Shown here in pieces: positions 24,661 through 33,133 of a stretch of 36,560 bases of DNA; within the stretch, counting starts at the first letter, position 1, and each line of letters opens with the position of its first letter. A model generated the notes under the pieces. It had not been told where the DNA came from, made no database searches, and was given only the letters and a program-made list of their open reading frames with translations. The DNA comes from Planctomycetota bacterium. Lineage in GTDB: Bacteria > Planctomycetota > JAJSAM01 > JAJVHW01. The translations under genes were made by a program, and so were the position numbers. The DNA is taken from assembly GCA_021776825.1 (NCBI GenBank), contig JAJFFG010000100.1, positions 1-36,560 of the forward strand, written 5' to 3'.

Positions 24661-25914
24661 TTAGAACGCCAACTCGAAACGGAGCACGAACGACGAGTCG
24701 CGCCGCTTCGTGCCGAGCGTGTGCAGATCCTCGTCGACGATCGTGTTGAACCAGCCGAGGGTCACCCGCAGTGGAGGTCGCGGCGTCCACGAGAGCGCCA
24801 TCGTGAACGTGCGCCCCTCCTGCGTCGCCGCCAGCGGGATCGTCCGGCGACCGACGAGCAACTCGCGATCGATGTCTTGGTTCGAGTAGCGCGCCGCCAG
24901 CTCCCAGCGACCGGGCAGGCCGAGCACCCCGTGATCGTCCGGGGCCGAGGGCAGCGTGATCCGTCGGCCGGCGCGCCACGCGTAGCGTTCGCCGGAGAGC
25001 GCCCACGCAGCGGTCCACGAGAAGGCTGTGAGCTGATCGGCATCGACGGTCCCGACGGCCACCGGAACGTTCTCCGCCTCGCCCTCGACGCGCGTCACCG
25101 CGACGCGCCACGGACCGTGCGCCCACCCCAGTTCGACGGCTGCCCAGCTACCGCTGTCGCCGCCGAGGTCTCCGGTTCGGAACGTGGTCGACTCGAGCGG
25201 TGTGCTCACGATCAGCGGATCGTCGAAGTCGTCCTCCTCGGCGAGCGCGAGGCCGACGAAGAACCCGTTCGCGGCGTCCTGTAGCGGACCGTCGCCGTCG
25301 ACCAGACCGCGCAACACGTGGCCGGCAACGCGCAGCGAGATCCGGCGTGCATCGCGTCGCTCGCCCTCCAGGCCGAACCCGTTGCCGCCAGTGGCCGTGA
25401 GCTCGTACCAGAGGCGCTCGTCGAGTAGGCGGCCATCGGCGCGCGCCGCGAGGTCGTGACGCCCGGAGAGGTGTGCCGGGAAGCCGAAGCCCGGGAGCGG
25501 CAGGTCCTGCTCGAGCGTGGCGTACTCGGAGGTCAGCGCGGAGCGCAACTGGCCGGCGCTCAGCCGCAGTGCGTCGTCGAGGTCGACAGCGGCCCAGGCC
25601 TCGTAGAGATGACGACGCGTGTCGTCACCGATCAGGTCGACGGCCACCTGGAACGACGCGCAGCCCGAGTCGCCGCGCAGCCGCAGGGCGGCTGCCGAGA
25701 GATCCCCGCCGTCGCTCTTGCGGTTCTCGTGACCGTGGCGGAGCAGGTCCCACGCGAGGCGGCCCCCGGCGCGCCAGCGTGTGTTCGCCACGTCGACCTG
25801 GGTGGCTTCGACCGCGTGTTCGAGAGCCGTGAGCGTCTCGTCGGCCAACTGCTCCTGAGCGACGGCGGGCGCCGCGAGGCAGAGAAGGGCTGCGAGCGCG
25901 CGGCACATTCGCAT
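24661..25914 (-). CDS. Phosphate-selective porin O/P-type outer-membrane protein
   Basis: The protein has 417 residues with a signal peptide (MRMCRALAALLCLAAPAVAQ). The pattern of LRLRGDSGCASFQVAVDL, AWAAVDLDDALRLSAGQLRS and LTSEYATLEQDLPLPG matches the OprP/OprO porin family, including the region where the barrel strands meet the periplasmic turns. The last residue is Phe in a SSFVLRFELAF strand, as expected for an outer-membrane barrel. Family members carry phosphate or polyphosphate, but the selectivity residues cannot be judged here. The second Met (25908) is an alternative start; no clear ribosome site is seen. Confidence 0.8.
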   Translation of the reverse strand: MRMCRALAALLCLAAPAVAQEQLADETLTALEHAVEATQVDVANTRWRAGGRLAWDLLRHGHENRKSDGGDLSAAALRLRGDSGCASFQVAVDLIGDDTRRHLYEAWAAVDLDDALRLSAGQLRSALTSEYATLEQDLPLPGFGFPAHLSGRHDLAARADGRLLDERLWYELTATGGNGFGLEGERRDARRISLRVAGHVLRGLVDGDGPLQDAANGFFVGLALAEEDDFDDPLIVSTPLESTTFRTGDLGGDSGSWAAVELGWAHGPWRVAVTRVEGEAENVPVAVGTVDADQLTAFSWTAAWALSGERYAWRAGRRITLPSAPDDHGVLGLPGRWELAARYSNQDIDRELLVGRRTIPLAATQEGRTFTMALSWTPRPPLRVTLGWFNTIVDEDLHTLGTKRRDSSFVLRFELAF

Positions 25915-25959
25915 GCGCTCAAGGTTAGCGGGCCGCCCGACGGGCGGCCGTGATCAGCC

Positions 25960-26052
25960 TCACGTCCTGCAGGTGGCGAGGTAGACGACGACGCCGATTG
26001 CCGCGAGGACAGCGACGGCGGCGATGAGGATGGGAGCGGATAGGAATGACAT
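25960..26052 (-). CDS. 30-residue single-pass membrane miniprotein
   Basis: The protein reads MSFLSAPILIAAVAVLAAIG and ends VVVYLATCRT: one hydrophobic helix and a short polar tail. AGAGAGGTG lies four bases before the ATG. It is upstream of the porin gene on the same strand and divergent from the hydrolase. The compact hydrophobic helix plus a good ribosome site supports a real gene, but no family is recognised. Confidence 0.5.
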   Translation of the reverse strand: MSFLSAPILIAAVAVLAAIGVVVYLATCRT

Positions 26053-26193
26053 CGGGCACCTCTCTCGAAGAGGGAACCGTAGCACGCACGTGGAGTTCCC
26101 CCGGGAGTTCCGCGAGATCACAGTGGAGATCGCAGCAGCGACAACAGCGCAGTCCTTGGCGACCCCGCTGCCCCGTGCGACGTTGCCGCCGCG

Positions 26194-27003
26194 ATGGACA
26201 CGCACACGCTTCCCGACGGCCGCACGCTGCAATTCGACCTGCGTCGACAGGGCAACTCTGCCGGTCCGCCGATCGTCTTCCTGAACGGGCTCTCGCAGAC
26301 GACCGTCGGGTGGAGCCTGCAGGCGCAACGCCTCCGCGAGGTGCGGGACGTGCTGCTCTACGACGCGGCGGGGCAGGGTCGCAGCGCGCCGCCGCCGCCG
26401 GGTTCACGACCCGAGCACCACGCCCTGGATCTGCTGCATCTCCTCGATGCGCTCGGTCTCGACCGCGTCGACCTCTGCGGCTTCTCGTTCGGATCGCGCA
26501 TCGCGTTGCGACTCGCGCTGGCCGTACCGGCTCGCGTGCGTCGCCTCGCCCTTCTCGGGTGTGCGCATCGCGAGACGGCGCTGCGCCGCTGGATCGTGCA
26601 GGGCTGGCTCGACGCGCTCGACGCCGGCGGGATGGAACTCTGCTTCCAGGTCGTCACGCCCGACGTGGTGGGGGAGGAGTGGCTCCGCAAGAACGACGCC
26701 CTGCGCCCGAACATGCTGCGCGCGTTCCTGCGGCGCAACGACCCGGCAAGCCTGCGCATCCTGCTGGCGGACTCGCTGCTCGAGGGCGGCGATCTCGGTG
26801 ACGAGCTGCGCGCGCTCACGCACCCGACGATCATCTGCCGCGGGGCGCAAGACGCTGTCGTCAGTCGCGCGCTCAACGACGAACTCCTCGGGCTGCTGCC
26901 GAACGCGACGTACCACGAGCACGCGGACTGCGGCCACACGGTGGCGATCGAGCGGCCGGACTGGTTGGCCGAGCGGCTGAGCGCGCACCTCGTCAGTCGG
27001 TGA
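26194..27003 (+). CDS. Alpha/beta hydrolase
   Basis: The protein has 269 residues. The nucleophile elbow is GFSFG (96-100, Ser98), the acid is likely the Asp in RGAQDAVV, and the histidine is in DCGHTVAIERP near the C-terminus. The overall pattern (FLNGLSQTTVGW, LYDAAGQGRS) fits the 3-oxoadipate enol-lactonase or BioH-like branch, but the substrate cannot be assigned. The ATG has no strong ribosome site. Its stop overlaps the convergent gene by 11 bases. Confidence 0.85.
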   Translation: MDTHTLPDGRTLQFDLRRQGNSAGPPIVFLNGLSQTTVGWSLQAQRLREVRDVLLYDAAGQGRSAPPPPGSRPEHHALDLLHLLDALGLDRVDLCGFSFGSRIALRLALAVPARVRRLALLGCAHRETALRRWIVQGWLDALDAGGMELCFQVVTPDVVGEEWLRKNDALRPNMLRAFLRRNDPASLRILLADSLLEGGDLGDELRALTHPTIICRGAQDAVVSRALNDELLGLLPNATYHEHADCGHTVAIERPDWLAERLSAHLVSR

Positions 27004-28003
27004 TCTCGAGCTCCACTTCGGTGACGGCGCCCACCGCGTGATCGACGGTCCCCTCGCCCCAGCCGCGTCCGCTTGGCCAGGCAACCACCTGCCACTGGCC
27101 TGAGGGAAGCCCGTGGACGGTGAGGCTCTTGCCCGGTGTCGTGAGGAGACGGAGAAAGTCCCAGGGCAGTCCGAGCTTGCGCCCGTGCGGTGCGCCAAGG
27201 AACACAGTCGCTGTCCCCGCGCCCAACTCGGAGGAGAGATGCACGATCGCGCGCCCGGCGAGCTCCGACTCGAGCGTCACATCTGTGGTTCCTGCATCGA
27301 TCGCGTCAGCCGTACCGATCTGCAGGTGGACCCCATCGGGAGCATCCCGCCACGCGAATACGCGCACGCTGGAGCCCACGCGAATCAGGTTCGAGGTCTG
27401 CGCCGCTCGCGGGGGAACTCCAGGCCCCATCGTGATGTCCCAGGCGTGCGTGCTGGACCACTCGTCCGCGCCGTCGCGGCGGTTGAGGACGCACATCTCC
27501 CACGCGCCGCGCGGCGCGGCGCCGATCGGCCGGAGTGGGAGCGGCACCCGCACGCGCGCCGCTGTCTCGTAGGCCAGATCCCTCGATCCGGGACAGAGCG
27601 TCCCACGTCCGGTCGGCTTGCGGCTCACCGGGAGACAGTCGTCGATCTCGGCCACGACCACGAAGGCCACACCGCGACGCAGGTCCGTGAGCTGGTATGA
27701 GCCGTCACTGGCCGTCATCGCCGTCAGCTCTTCGTCGGGGTCCCCGCGTACGAGCCGGAGCAGCTTCGCGAGGAGAGACGGTTCGCGCGCACCGTAGACC
27801 TTCATCACCGTGGCGCTGACGACCGCGCCCCCGCGGGGCACGCCGTCCACGAGCAGCGTCCCGGTGATCATCCCCCTCGGGGGCGTGTCGAACGCCACGA
27901 TCGTCAGCGCGAGCACGACTGCGAGGACACCGACTAGTCCCCAGCGTGCGACGCGAGAACTACTCCCGCGCGCGTCGTCGGATGGCGTCTTCGTCGAGGT
28001 CAT
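26993..28003 (-). CDS. Membrane-anchored protein with carboxypeptidase-regulatory-like domain
   Basis: The protein has 336 residues. A cytoplasmic N-terminus of about 20 residues is followed by one helix (WGLVGVLAVVLALTIVAF, about 21-38). Next comes a beta-sandwich like the carboxypeptidase regulatory domain (GTLLVDGVPRGGAVVSATVM, and ASDGSYQLTDLRRGVAFVV). The C-terminal half ends with further beta-strands (LTVHGLPSGQWQVVAWPSG), possibly a second such domain. It is exported but membrane-bound. The start overlaps the end of the SDR gene by 44 bases, so the two are probably co-expressed. Function unknown. Confidence 0.65.
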   Translation of the reverse strand: MTSTKTPSDDARGSSSRVARWGLVGVLAVVLALTIVAFDTPPRGMITGTLLVDGVPRGGAVVSATVMKVYGAREPSLLAKLLRLVRGDPDEELTAMTASDGSYQLTDLRRGVAFVVVAEIDDCLPVSRKPTGRGTLCPGSRDLAYETAARVRVPLPLRPIGAAPRGAWEMCVLNRRDGADEWSSTHAWDITMGPGVPPRAAQTSNLIRVGSSVRVFAWRDAPDGVHLQIGTADAIDAGTTDVTLESELAGRAIVHLSSELGAGTATVFLGAPHGRKLGLPWDFLRLLTTPGKSLTVHGLPSGQWQVVAWPSGRGWGEGTVDHAVGAVTEVELEITD

Positions 28004-28805
28004 CGCTCTCCCAGAGCGTACGGCCCTCCATGCCGCCGGCCACCGTCACGGTCTGACCCGTGACGTGACGCGAGAGCACGGGAGAGGAGAGCGCGAGCAC
28101 GGTGCGGGCGATGTCCTGCGCGCGGGCGAGCCGGCGGAGCGCCATGGTGCGGACGACCTTCTCGACGTTGCCGGGCACGTCCAGCGCCGGGCGCGCCATG
28201 TGGGTCACGGTCCAGCCGGGCTCGACGAGATTGACGCGGGCGAAGGGATCGAGGAGCACGATCTCGTTCTTCAGGCTCTGCGTCAGGCCGACGAGTCCCG
28301 CCTTGGCCGCGGCGTAGTCGCTGTGGCCGCGCTCGCCGAAGCGACCGGCGGTGGACCCGATGAACGTGAGCGCGGCGCCGTCGCCGTCTTCGCGCGGGCC
28401 CGACCTCTCCAGAGCGCGCAGGAACGCACGCGCCGTCCACGCGGCGCCCAGCAGGTTGATCTCGATCGTGTTGCGGAAGCGAGCGGGGTCGATCGTGTCG
28501 AGCCGCGCGTCGTCCGGCGGCCAAGCACCGGCATTGGCGACCGCGATATCGAGCCGGCCCCACGCGGCGATCACCTCGTCGACGGCGGCCTCGACCTCGG
28601 CCGCGCTGCGGACGTCTGCCGTGACGCACAGCGAGCGATCGGCCCACGGCTGCCCGCAGGCCCACGCACGCATCTCGTCGGCGTGAGTGTGGCCGTGGAG
28701 GGCCACACGGGCGCCTTCCGCGGCGAACTCCTCGACGAGTGCGCGTCCGATGCCGCCCGAGGCGCCCGTCACGAGCACCGTCTTGTCCGCGAGTCGCAGG
28801 TCCAT
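27960..28805 (-). CDS. Short-chain dehydrogenase/reductase
   Basis: The protein has 281 residues from the ATG at 28803-28805, where the first strand LRLADKTVLVTGASGGIGRA begins. The cofactor motif is TGASGGIG, followed by VANAG. The catalytic Ser, Tyr and Lys are in GSTAGRFGERGHSDYAAAKA. The C-terminus has the usual PGWTVTHM and TGQTVTVAGG. It is a classical SDR close to the FabG and glucose-dehydrogenase-like families, but the substrate is not decided. An upstream start would add 37 Arg/Ala-rich residues without family similarity. It is co-directional with the membrane-anchored protein. Confidence 0.9.
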   Translation of the reverse strand: MDLRLADKTVLVTGASGGIGRALVEEFAAEGARVALHGHTHADEMRAWACGQPWADRSLCVTADVRSAAEVEAAVDEVIAAWGRLDIAVANAGAWPPDDARLDTIDPARFRNTIEINLLGAAWTARAFLRALERSGPREDGDGAALTFIGSTAGRFGERGHSDYAAAKAGLVGLTQSLKNEIVLLDPFARVNLVEPGWTVTHMARPALDVPGNVEKVVRTMALRRLARAQDIARTVLALSSPVLSRHVTGQTVTVAGGMEGRTLWESDDLDEDAIRRRARE

Positions 28806-29057
28806 GAGCAGAAGGTACCGACCCGTCACCCGGGGCGCGCTGGTTGCGCGCCTTCGCGCAGGCGGCGTGACGCGGGGAGCGAGGCCACGCAAGGCTGCGG
28901 CCCAGCGGGATGGCACGCGCGGGAGAGCTGTCGCCGCCGCGGAGCCGACCAGACCACCACTGGGGCGCGGCGATTGCTGCCCTCGCGACCCACATCCACC
29001 AACGACGCGCCGTGCAATCGCCGTGAACCACCGTCACCACCCCTTAGGATCGCTCGC

Positions 29058-29996
29058 GTGAAGATCTACCTCGCCTCCCCCCGCGGTTTCTGTGCCGGCG
29101 TGGAGTACGCCATCGAGATCGTCGAGCGCTCGCTCAAGCGCTTCGGACCGGTCTACGTACGCCACGAGATCGTGCACAACCATCGCGTCGTCGATCGGCT
29201 GAAGGACCTCGGCGCGATCTTCGTCGAGGAGCCGCACGAGGTCCCGGCGGACGAGACCGTCATCTACTCGGCCCACGGCGTGTCGCCCGCCGTGCGAGCG
29301 GAGAGCCGGGCGAAGGGGCTGCGCGAGATCGACGCCACCTGCCCGCTCGTGCGCAAGGTGCACGACGAGGCGGTGCGCCTCGCGAAGGACGGCTACGAGA
29401 TCCTGCTCATCGGTCACGAAGGCCACGTCGAGGTCGAGGGCACGAAGGGCGAGGCGCCCGACCGGATCCGTGTCGTCGAGACGATCGAGGATGCCGCCAC
29501 GATCGAGGTGCGCGACCCCGAGCGCGTCGGCTACCTGACGCAGACCACGCTCTCGGTCGACGACACGGCCGGCATCGTGGCGAAGCTGAAGGAGCGCTTC
29601 CCGAAGATCGCCGGTCCCGCCAAGGACGACATCTGCTACGCCACGCAGAACCGCCAGAACGCCGTGAAGGAGCTCTGCACGTACGTCGATGCGGTGCTCG
29701 TCGTGGGCGATCCGCACTCGTCCAACAGCAACCGACTGGTCGATGTGGCGCGCGGGCAGGGGCTCTTTGCCCACCTGCTCCAGACAGCCGACCAGGTCGA
29801 GACGCTGCTCGAAGAGGCCCGCGGCTGCATTGGGCGCGACGTCGCCTCGGTGGGGTTGACGGCCGGGGCGTCGGCTCCGGCGGATCTGATCGAAGGCGTG
29901 CTGGAGAAGCTGGTCGAGTTGGGCGGCGTGATGGAGGACGAGATCGTGACCGCGCGGGAGCGGATCCACTTCGCGCTGCCCCCGGAGCTTCGGTAA
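29058..29996 (+). CDS. ispH: 4-hydroxy-3-methylbut-2-enyl diphosphate reductase
   Basis: The protein has 312 residues from a GTG preceded by AGGA. The three cluster cysteines are seen in SPRGFCAGV (Cys12), DATCPLV and DDICYATQNRQ. The HEIVHN and GHEGHVEVEGT histidines and GDPHSSNSNRL are also present. This [4Fe-4S] enzyme makes IPP and DMAPP in the MEP isoprenoid pathway. A long open frame upstream of the start is a shadow of the opposite-strand SDR and should be ignored. A 12-bp inverted repeat begins in the stop codon region. Confidence 0.96.
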   Translation: MKIYLASPRGFCAGVEYAIEIVERSLKRFGPVYVRHEIVHNHRVVDRLKDLGAIFVEEPHEVPADETVIYSAHGVSPAVRAESRAKGLREIDATCPLVRKVHDEAVRLAKDGYEILLIGHEGHVEVEGTKGEAPDRIRVVETIEDAATIEVRDPERVGYLTQTTLSVDDTAGIVAKLKERFPKIAGPAKDDICYATQNRQNAVKELCTYVDAVLVVGDPHSSNSNRLVDVARGQGLFAHLLQTADQVETLLEEARGCIGRDVASVGLTAGASAPADLIEGVLEKLVELGGVMEDEIVTARERIHFALPPELR

Positions 29997-30054
29997 CGCC
30001 GATTGCGGGGGACTGCCGGGTGGGCGCGCTTGTCGAGAGGCGGCAATCGGCGTT
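29995..30054 (+). terminator. Long inverted repeat after ispH
   Basis: AACGCCGATTGC (29995-30006) and GCAATCGGCGTT (30043-30054) are perfectly complementary with a 36-base spacer, overlapping the TAA stop. It can act as an mRNA 3' end structure or be another palindromic repeat family. No T-run follows. Confidence 0.45.
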
Positions 30055-30408
30055 CCCTCAGTCGTTTCTGGTCGGCTCCGCGGGTGTGTCACCTCGTGCG
30101 CGAGAGCCATCCCCGGTCACACCCTTGCGTGGCCTCATCTCCCGCGTGAGCGGTCACGTCGATTGCAGGGCGATCGGCTGGTGACGTCGATCGGGACATG
30201 AGGCAATCGCCGCGCCCTGCGTTGTTGTCTGGCGTGTGCTCGGTCTCGTGACGCGTCATTCGAGCGCCGGCCGTCTCGGGCGAGGACCTGCGCGCACGCA
30301 TTCCCGCGTCACGGCGCTTGCGCTCGAGCGCAACCGCCGCGCCCCGGGTGGTGATCCGGGCGGCTTGGGTCTCCTCCGATCCAACCGGTCCGCTTCGTCA
30401 ACGGCGCC

Positions 30409-30434
30409 GTAGGGGCGGACCCCCTGGTCCGCCC
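30409..30434 (+). repeat. REP-like palindrome, copy 5
   Basis: GTAGGGGCGGACCCCCTGGT followed by CCGCCC, first in the tandem array. Confidence 0.8.
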
Positions 30435-30593
30435 CGCCCGCTGGGGTCATCGGCGCGAGGCGGGTCCACTGGCGCACCGCGGACGACCCTCGTGATCCGG
30501 ACGGCCATCGTTCGATGACGGTGCTCCCGCTCATTGCGGCATCTCGTCGCCGGTGCGCATCCGCCCGCCGACGTGCGCAATCTCAATCGGGTC

Positions 30594-30619
30594 GTACGGG
30601 CGGATCTCCTGATCCGCCC
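30594..30619 (+). repeat. REP-like palindrome, copy 6
   Basis: GTACGGGCGGATCTCCTGAT followed by CCGCCC, start of tandem unit 2. The inner core is a GGATC variant of the family, as in copies 2 and 4. Confidence 0.8.
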
Positions 30620-30778
30620 CGCCCGCTGGGGTCGCTCGCGCGAGGCGGGTCCGGTGGCGCTCGGCGGACGACCCTCGTGATCCGGACGGCCATCGGTCGA
30701 TGACCGGGCTCTCGCTCGCTGCGGCATCGCGTCGCCGGTGCGCATCCGCCCGCCGACGTGCGCAATCTCAATCGGGTC

Positions 30779-30804
30779 GTACGGGCGGATCTCCTGATCC
30801 GCCC
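30779..30804 (+). repeat. REP-like palindrome, copy 7
   Basis: Identical to copy 6 and 185 bases from it; start of tandem unit 3. Confidence 0.8.
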
Positions 30805-31021
30805 CGCCCGCCCGGGTCGCTCGCGCGATGCCGGTCCGGTGGCGCTCGGCGGACGTCCCTTGTGACGCGGTCGGCCGTCGGTCGACGGTGGCGCCCCCGA
30901 TGGATCGCCCTCCGCGTCGGCGTCCTCGGCTCGCCACGTCGATCGCCCGTGATCGTCCGGTCCGCCGCGGTCGCTCGCTGACCGTCATCCAACGTCCCGG
31001 CCCGAGCCCCCCGCGTCGGCG

Positions 31022-31047
31022 GGGCGGACCAGGGGGTTCGCCCCTAC
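31022..31047 (-). repeat. REP-like palindrome, copy 8 (reverse), contains a stop codon
   Basis: GGGCGGACCAGGGGGTTCGC then CCCTAC, in reverse orientation. On the minus strand its GTAGGGG contains the TAG that ends the MobA/MocA-like gene (31044-31046). Confidence 0.8.
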
Positions 31048-31703
31048 GGGGACTCTCGTGAGTCGACGCCCTCGCGCGCCGCCAGATCCTCCGGCGTGTT
31101 CAGATCCACCAGCACTCCCGGATCGTCGACCGCGACCTCCGTCGACGCGGCCGCCCGCACCACGTCTCGCAACGGCTGATCCGGGCCCAACGCCCGCACC
31201 TTTGGCAGCATCGCCGCCGACAACACGATCGGGTGCCCTCGTCGTCCGCCGTGTGCGGCGATGGCCACGTCCGGGCGTGACGCCTCGAACGCTGCGATCA
31301 GCGCCGTAACTGTCGCCGCCCGCACGTACGGCATGTCCACCAGCGCCAGCACCACCCCCGCGGCGTCGCTCGACAGTGCCGCCCGTGCCGCCAGTGCCGC
31401 CAGCCCTGCCTGGATCGACGACGTCCGGCCGGTCGCCCACCCGGCATGCCGTACGACGGTCACCCCGACGAGACTCGCCTCGGCCTCAATCTCGTCTGCG
31501 TGTCGCCCGATGACCACGACCACCGGCGCGCAGCCCCCGGCCACGAGCGTCTGAACGACCTGCTCCACTGCCGGTCGTCCGTCGATGGGCAGGAGCGCCT
31601 TCGGGCGGCCCATGCGCGACGACGCTCCGGCGGCCAGGACGACAGCAGGCAGCACGATGCTGGTTGGTAGTCGGGGGGCCGGCGGCGGTTGGGGTGTCCC
31701 CAT
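31044..31703 (-). CDS. MobA/MocA-like nucleotidyltransferase
   Basis: The protein has 219 residues. The nucleotide-binding signature is LAAGASSRMGRPKALLPIDG, near residue 25, and the metal site LVDMPYV follows. Such enzymes transfer CMP or GMP to molybdopterin; the MocA branch (CMP transfer, with VVIGRHADEIEAE and HGGRRGHPIVL) fits best. No molybdenum-cofactor genes are nearby. The first 17 residues are Pro-rich and may not belong to the protein. Its last residues and stop come from a REP-like palindrome. It is divergent from thyA. Confidence 0.75.
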   Translation of the reverse strand: MGTPQPPPAPRLPTSIVLPAVVLAAGASSRMGRPKALLPIDGRPAVEQVVQTLVAGGCAPVVVVIGRHADEIEAEASLVGVTVVRHAGWATGRTSSIQAGLAALAARAALSSDAAGVVLALVDMPYVRAATVTALIAAFEASRPDVAIAAHGGRRGHPIVLSAAMLPKVRALGPDQPLRDVVRAAASTEVAVDDPGVLVDLNTPEDLAAREGVDSRESP

Positions 31704-31735
31704 GGGGAGATAGTCTCCGCGCCCGGAGGAGTCTG

Positions 31736-32575
31736 ATGAAGCAGTACCTCGATCTCGTGCAACACGTCCTGGAGTACGGGCAGCGCAAGCCCAGCCGGAC
31801 CGGCGTGGACTGCATCACCTGCTTCGGCGCCCACTACAAGGTGGATCTCGCCGAGGGCTTCCCGCTCCTGACCACCAAGAAGGTGTTCTTCAAGAGCATG
31901 CTGCGCGAACTGCTCTGGTACCTCTCCGGCGAGAACCACATTCGCAACCTGCGCAAGCACACGCGGATCTGGGACGCCTGGGCCGACGAGGACGGCAACC
32001 TCGATACGGCCTACGGCTACTACTGGCGCAACTTCCCGAGCGCCCAGCGCAACGGTGACGGCGAGTGGCACGTGCGCGAGGTCGATCAGATCGGCTACGT
32101 GCTGAAGACGCTCCGTGAGCAGCCGCACAGCCGGCGCATGGTCGTCACGGCCTGGGAGCCAGGTAACGCGACGACGAGCAAGCTCCCGCCGTGTCACTAC
32201 ACGTTCACGTTCCAGGTGCAGGGCAACCGCCTGAACTGCCACCTGAACCAGCGCTCCGGTGACGTCGCGCTCGGCATCCCGTTCAACCTCGCCGCGTACT
32301 CCACGCTGACGATGGCGATCGCCCAGGACGTGGGCCTCGAGCCGGGTGTCTTCAGCCACTTCATCGTCGATGCGCACATCTATACGAAGAGCCTCGACGG
32401 CGGGAACGCGAACTACGACCACCTGCCGGGCCTCCGCGAGCAGCTCGAACGCGAGCCGCGTCCGCTGCCTCAGCTCACGATCGCCAAGAAGCCGCTCGAC
32501 GAGCTCACGTTCGAGGACTTCCAGCTGACCGGGTACGACCCGCATCCGGTGATCGACTTCGCCGTCGCCGTCTGA
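31736..32575 (+). CDS. thyA: Thymidylate synthase
   Basis: The protein has 279 residues from an ATG with GGAGGAG at good spacing. The folate/dUMP residues are visible: SRTGVDC (20-26), FPLLTTKKV, the catalytic Cys153 in LPPCHY, NQRSGDVALGIPFNLAAYS, and the HIY near the C-terminus. It methylates dUMP to dTMP using methylene-THF. folA follows four bases later, the classical arrangement because the reaction yields dihydrofolate. An upstream extension of 24 residues is rejected. Confidence 0.98.
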   Translation: MKQYLDLVQHVLEYGQRKPSRTGVDCITCFGAHYKVDLAEGFPLLTTKKVFFKSMLRELLWYLSGENHIRNLRKHTRIWDAWADEDGNLDTAYGYYWRNFPSAQRNGDGEWHVREVDQIGYVLKTLREQPHSRRMVVTAWEPGNATTSKLPPCHYTFTFQVQGNRLNCHLNQRSGDVALGIPFNLAAYSTLTMAIAQDVGLEPGVFSHFIVDAHIYTKSLDGGNANYDHLPGLREQLEREPRPLPQLTIAKKPLDELTFEDFQLTGYDPHPVIDFAVAV

Positions 32576-32579
32576 CCCG

Positions 32580-33092
32580 ATGAGCTCCCTCCCCCGGATC
32601 GTCATCATCGCGGGCATTGCTCGCGATCGGACCATCGGCAAGTGCGGCGGCATCCCGTGGCACTACGGCGAGGACTTCCGCAACTTCAAGCGGATCACGA
32701 TGGGCACCGTGCTCGTGATGGGACGCAAGACCATGGAGTCGATCGGCCGGCTCCTGCCAGGCCGCGAGACCGTCGTTGTCTCGCGCTCACCCGAGCGCGT
32801 CGCCACGCGCTGGCCGGGGGCCCACGCCGCCGACTCGCTGCGCTCAGCACTCGAACAGGCGCGCGCATTGGGCGCCGTGTCGATCACGATCGCCGGCGGA
32901 GCCGAGATCTACCGCCTGGCGCTGCCGGTCGCGGACGAGATGATCCTCACGCTCGTCCCAGAGGACGGTGGTGGCGACACGTTCTTCCCGGAGTGGGACG
33001 CCGCCGCGTGGCACGAGGTCTCGCGCGAGCCGCTCGAGCGCGTGCAGGTCGTTCGACTCGTGCGCGCGTCGGCCTCTGTCGTCGACGCCTGA
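32580..33092 (+). CDS. folA: Dihydrofolate reductase
   Basis: The protein has 170 residues. GIPWHYGEDFRNFKRITMGT (24-43) is the active-site helix with Asp32 in the place of the usual catalytic acid. VLVMGRKTMESIGRLLPGR and AGGAEIYRLALPVADEMIL are the NADPH-binding parts. It reduces dihydrofolate made by ThyA. It starts four bases after thyA, so it is in the same operon. Confidence 0.96.
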   Translation: MSSLPRIVIIAGIARDRTIGKCGGIPWHYGEDFRNFKRITMGTVLVMGRKTMESIGRLLPGRETVVVSRSPERVATRWPGAHAADSLRSALEQARALGAVSITIAGGAEIYRLALPVADEMILTLVPEDGGGDTFFPEWDAAAWHEVSREPLERVQVVRLVRASASVVDA

Positions 33093-33133
33093 GCGGCGCG
33101 CTCGCCCGTCCCGTCGCTGCTCCGATCTGTGCT

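Larger units (their letters stand above)
30409..30890. repeat. 185-bp tandem repeat, about 2.6 copies
   Basis: Units begin at 30409, 30594 and 30779, exactly 185 bases apart. Each starts with the REP-like palindrome, followed by CCGCCCG, a conserved GATCCGGACGGCCATCG segment and the block GTGCGCAATCTCAATCGG before the next palindrome. Unit 3 fades after about 30890. Sequence before the first unit does not match. Confidence 0.8.
29997..31043. other. 1,047-base repeat-rich gap
   Basis: No gene is seen between ispH and the nucleotidyltransferase. The gap contains the inverted repeat after ispH, a 185-bp tandem array, and four REP-like palindromes. Open frames on both strands here only translate the repeats. 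Confidence 0.65.

Noticed and set aside
27810..29057. Long N-terminal extension of IspH
   Set aside because: Residues before the GTG at 29058 are a shadow of the opposite-strand genes and lack any IspH similarity.
30409..30890. CRISPR array
   Set aside because: Units are 185 bp and include the spacers in the repeated part; there are no 25-40 bp repeats with unique spacers and no cas genes.
30398..30988. Repetitive 196-residue minus-strand frame across the tandem array
   Set aside because: It only translates the 185-bp repeats; internal peptide repeats come from the DNA repeats, and no start signal exists.
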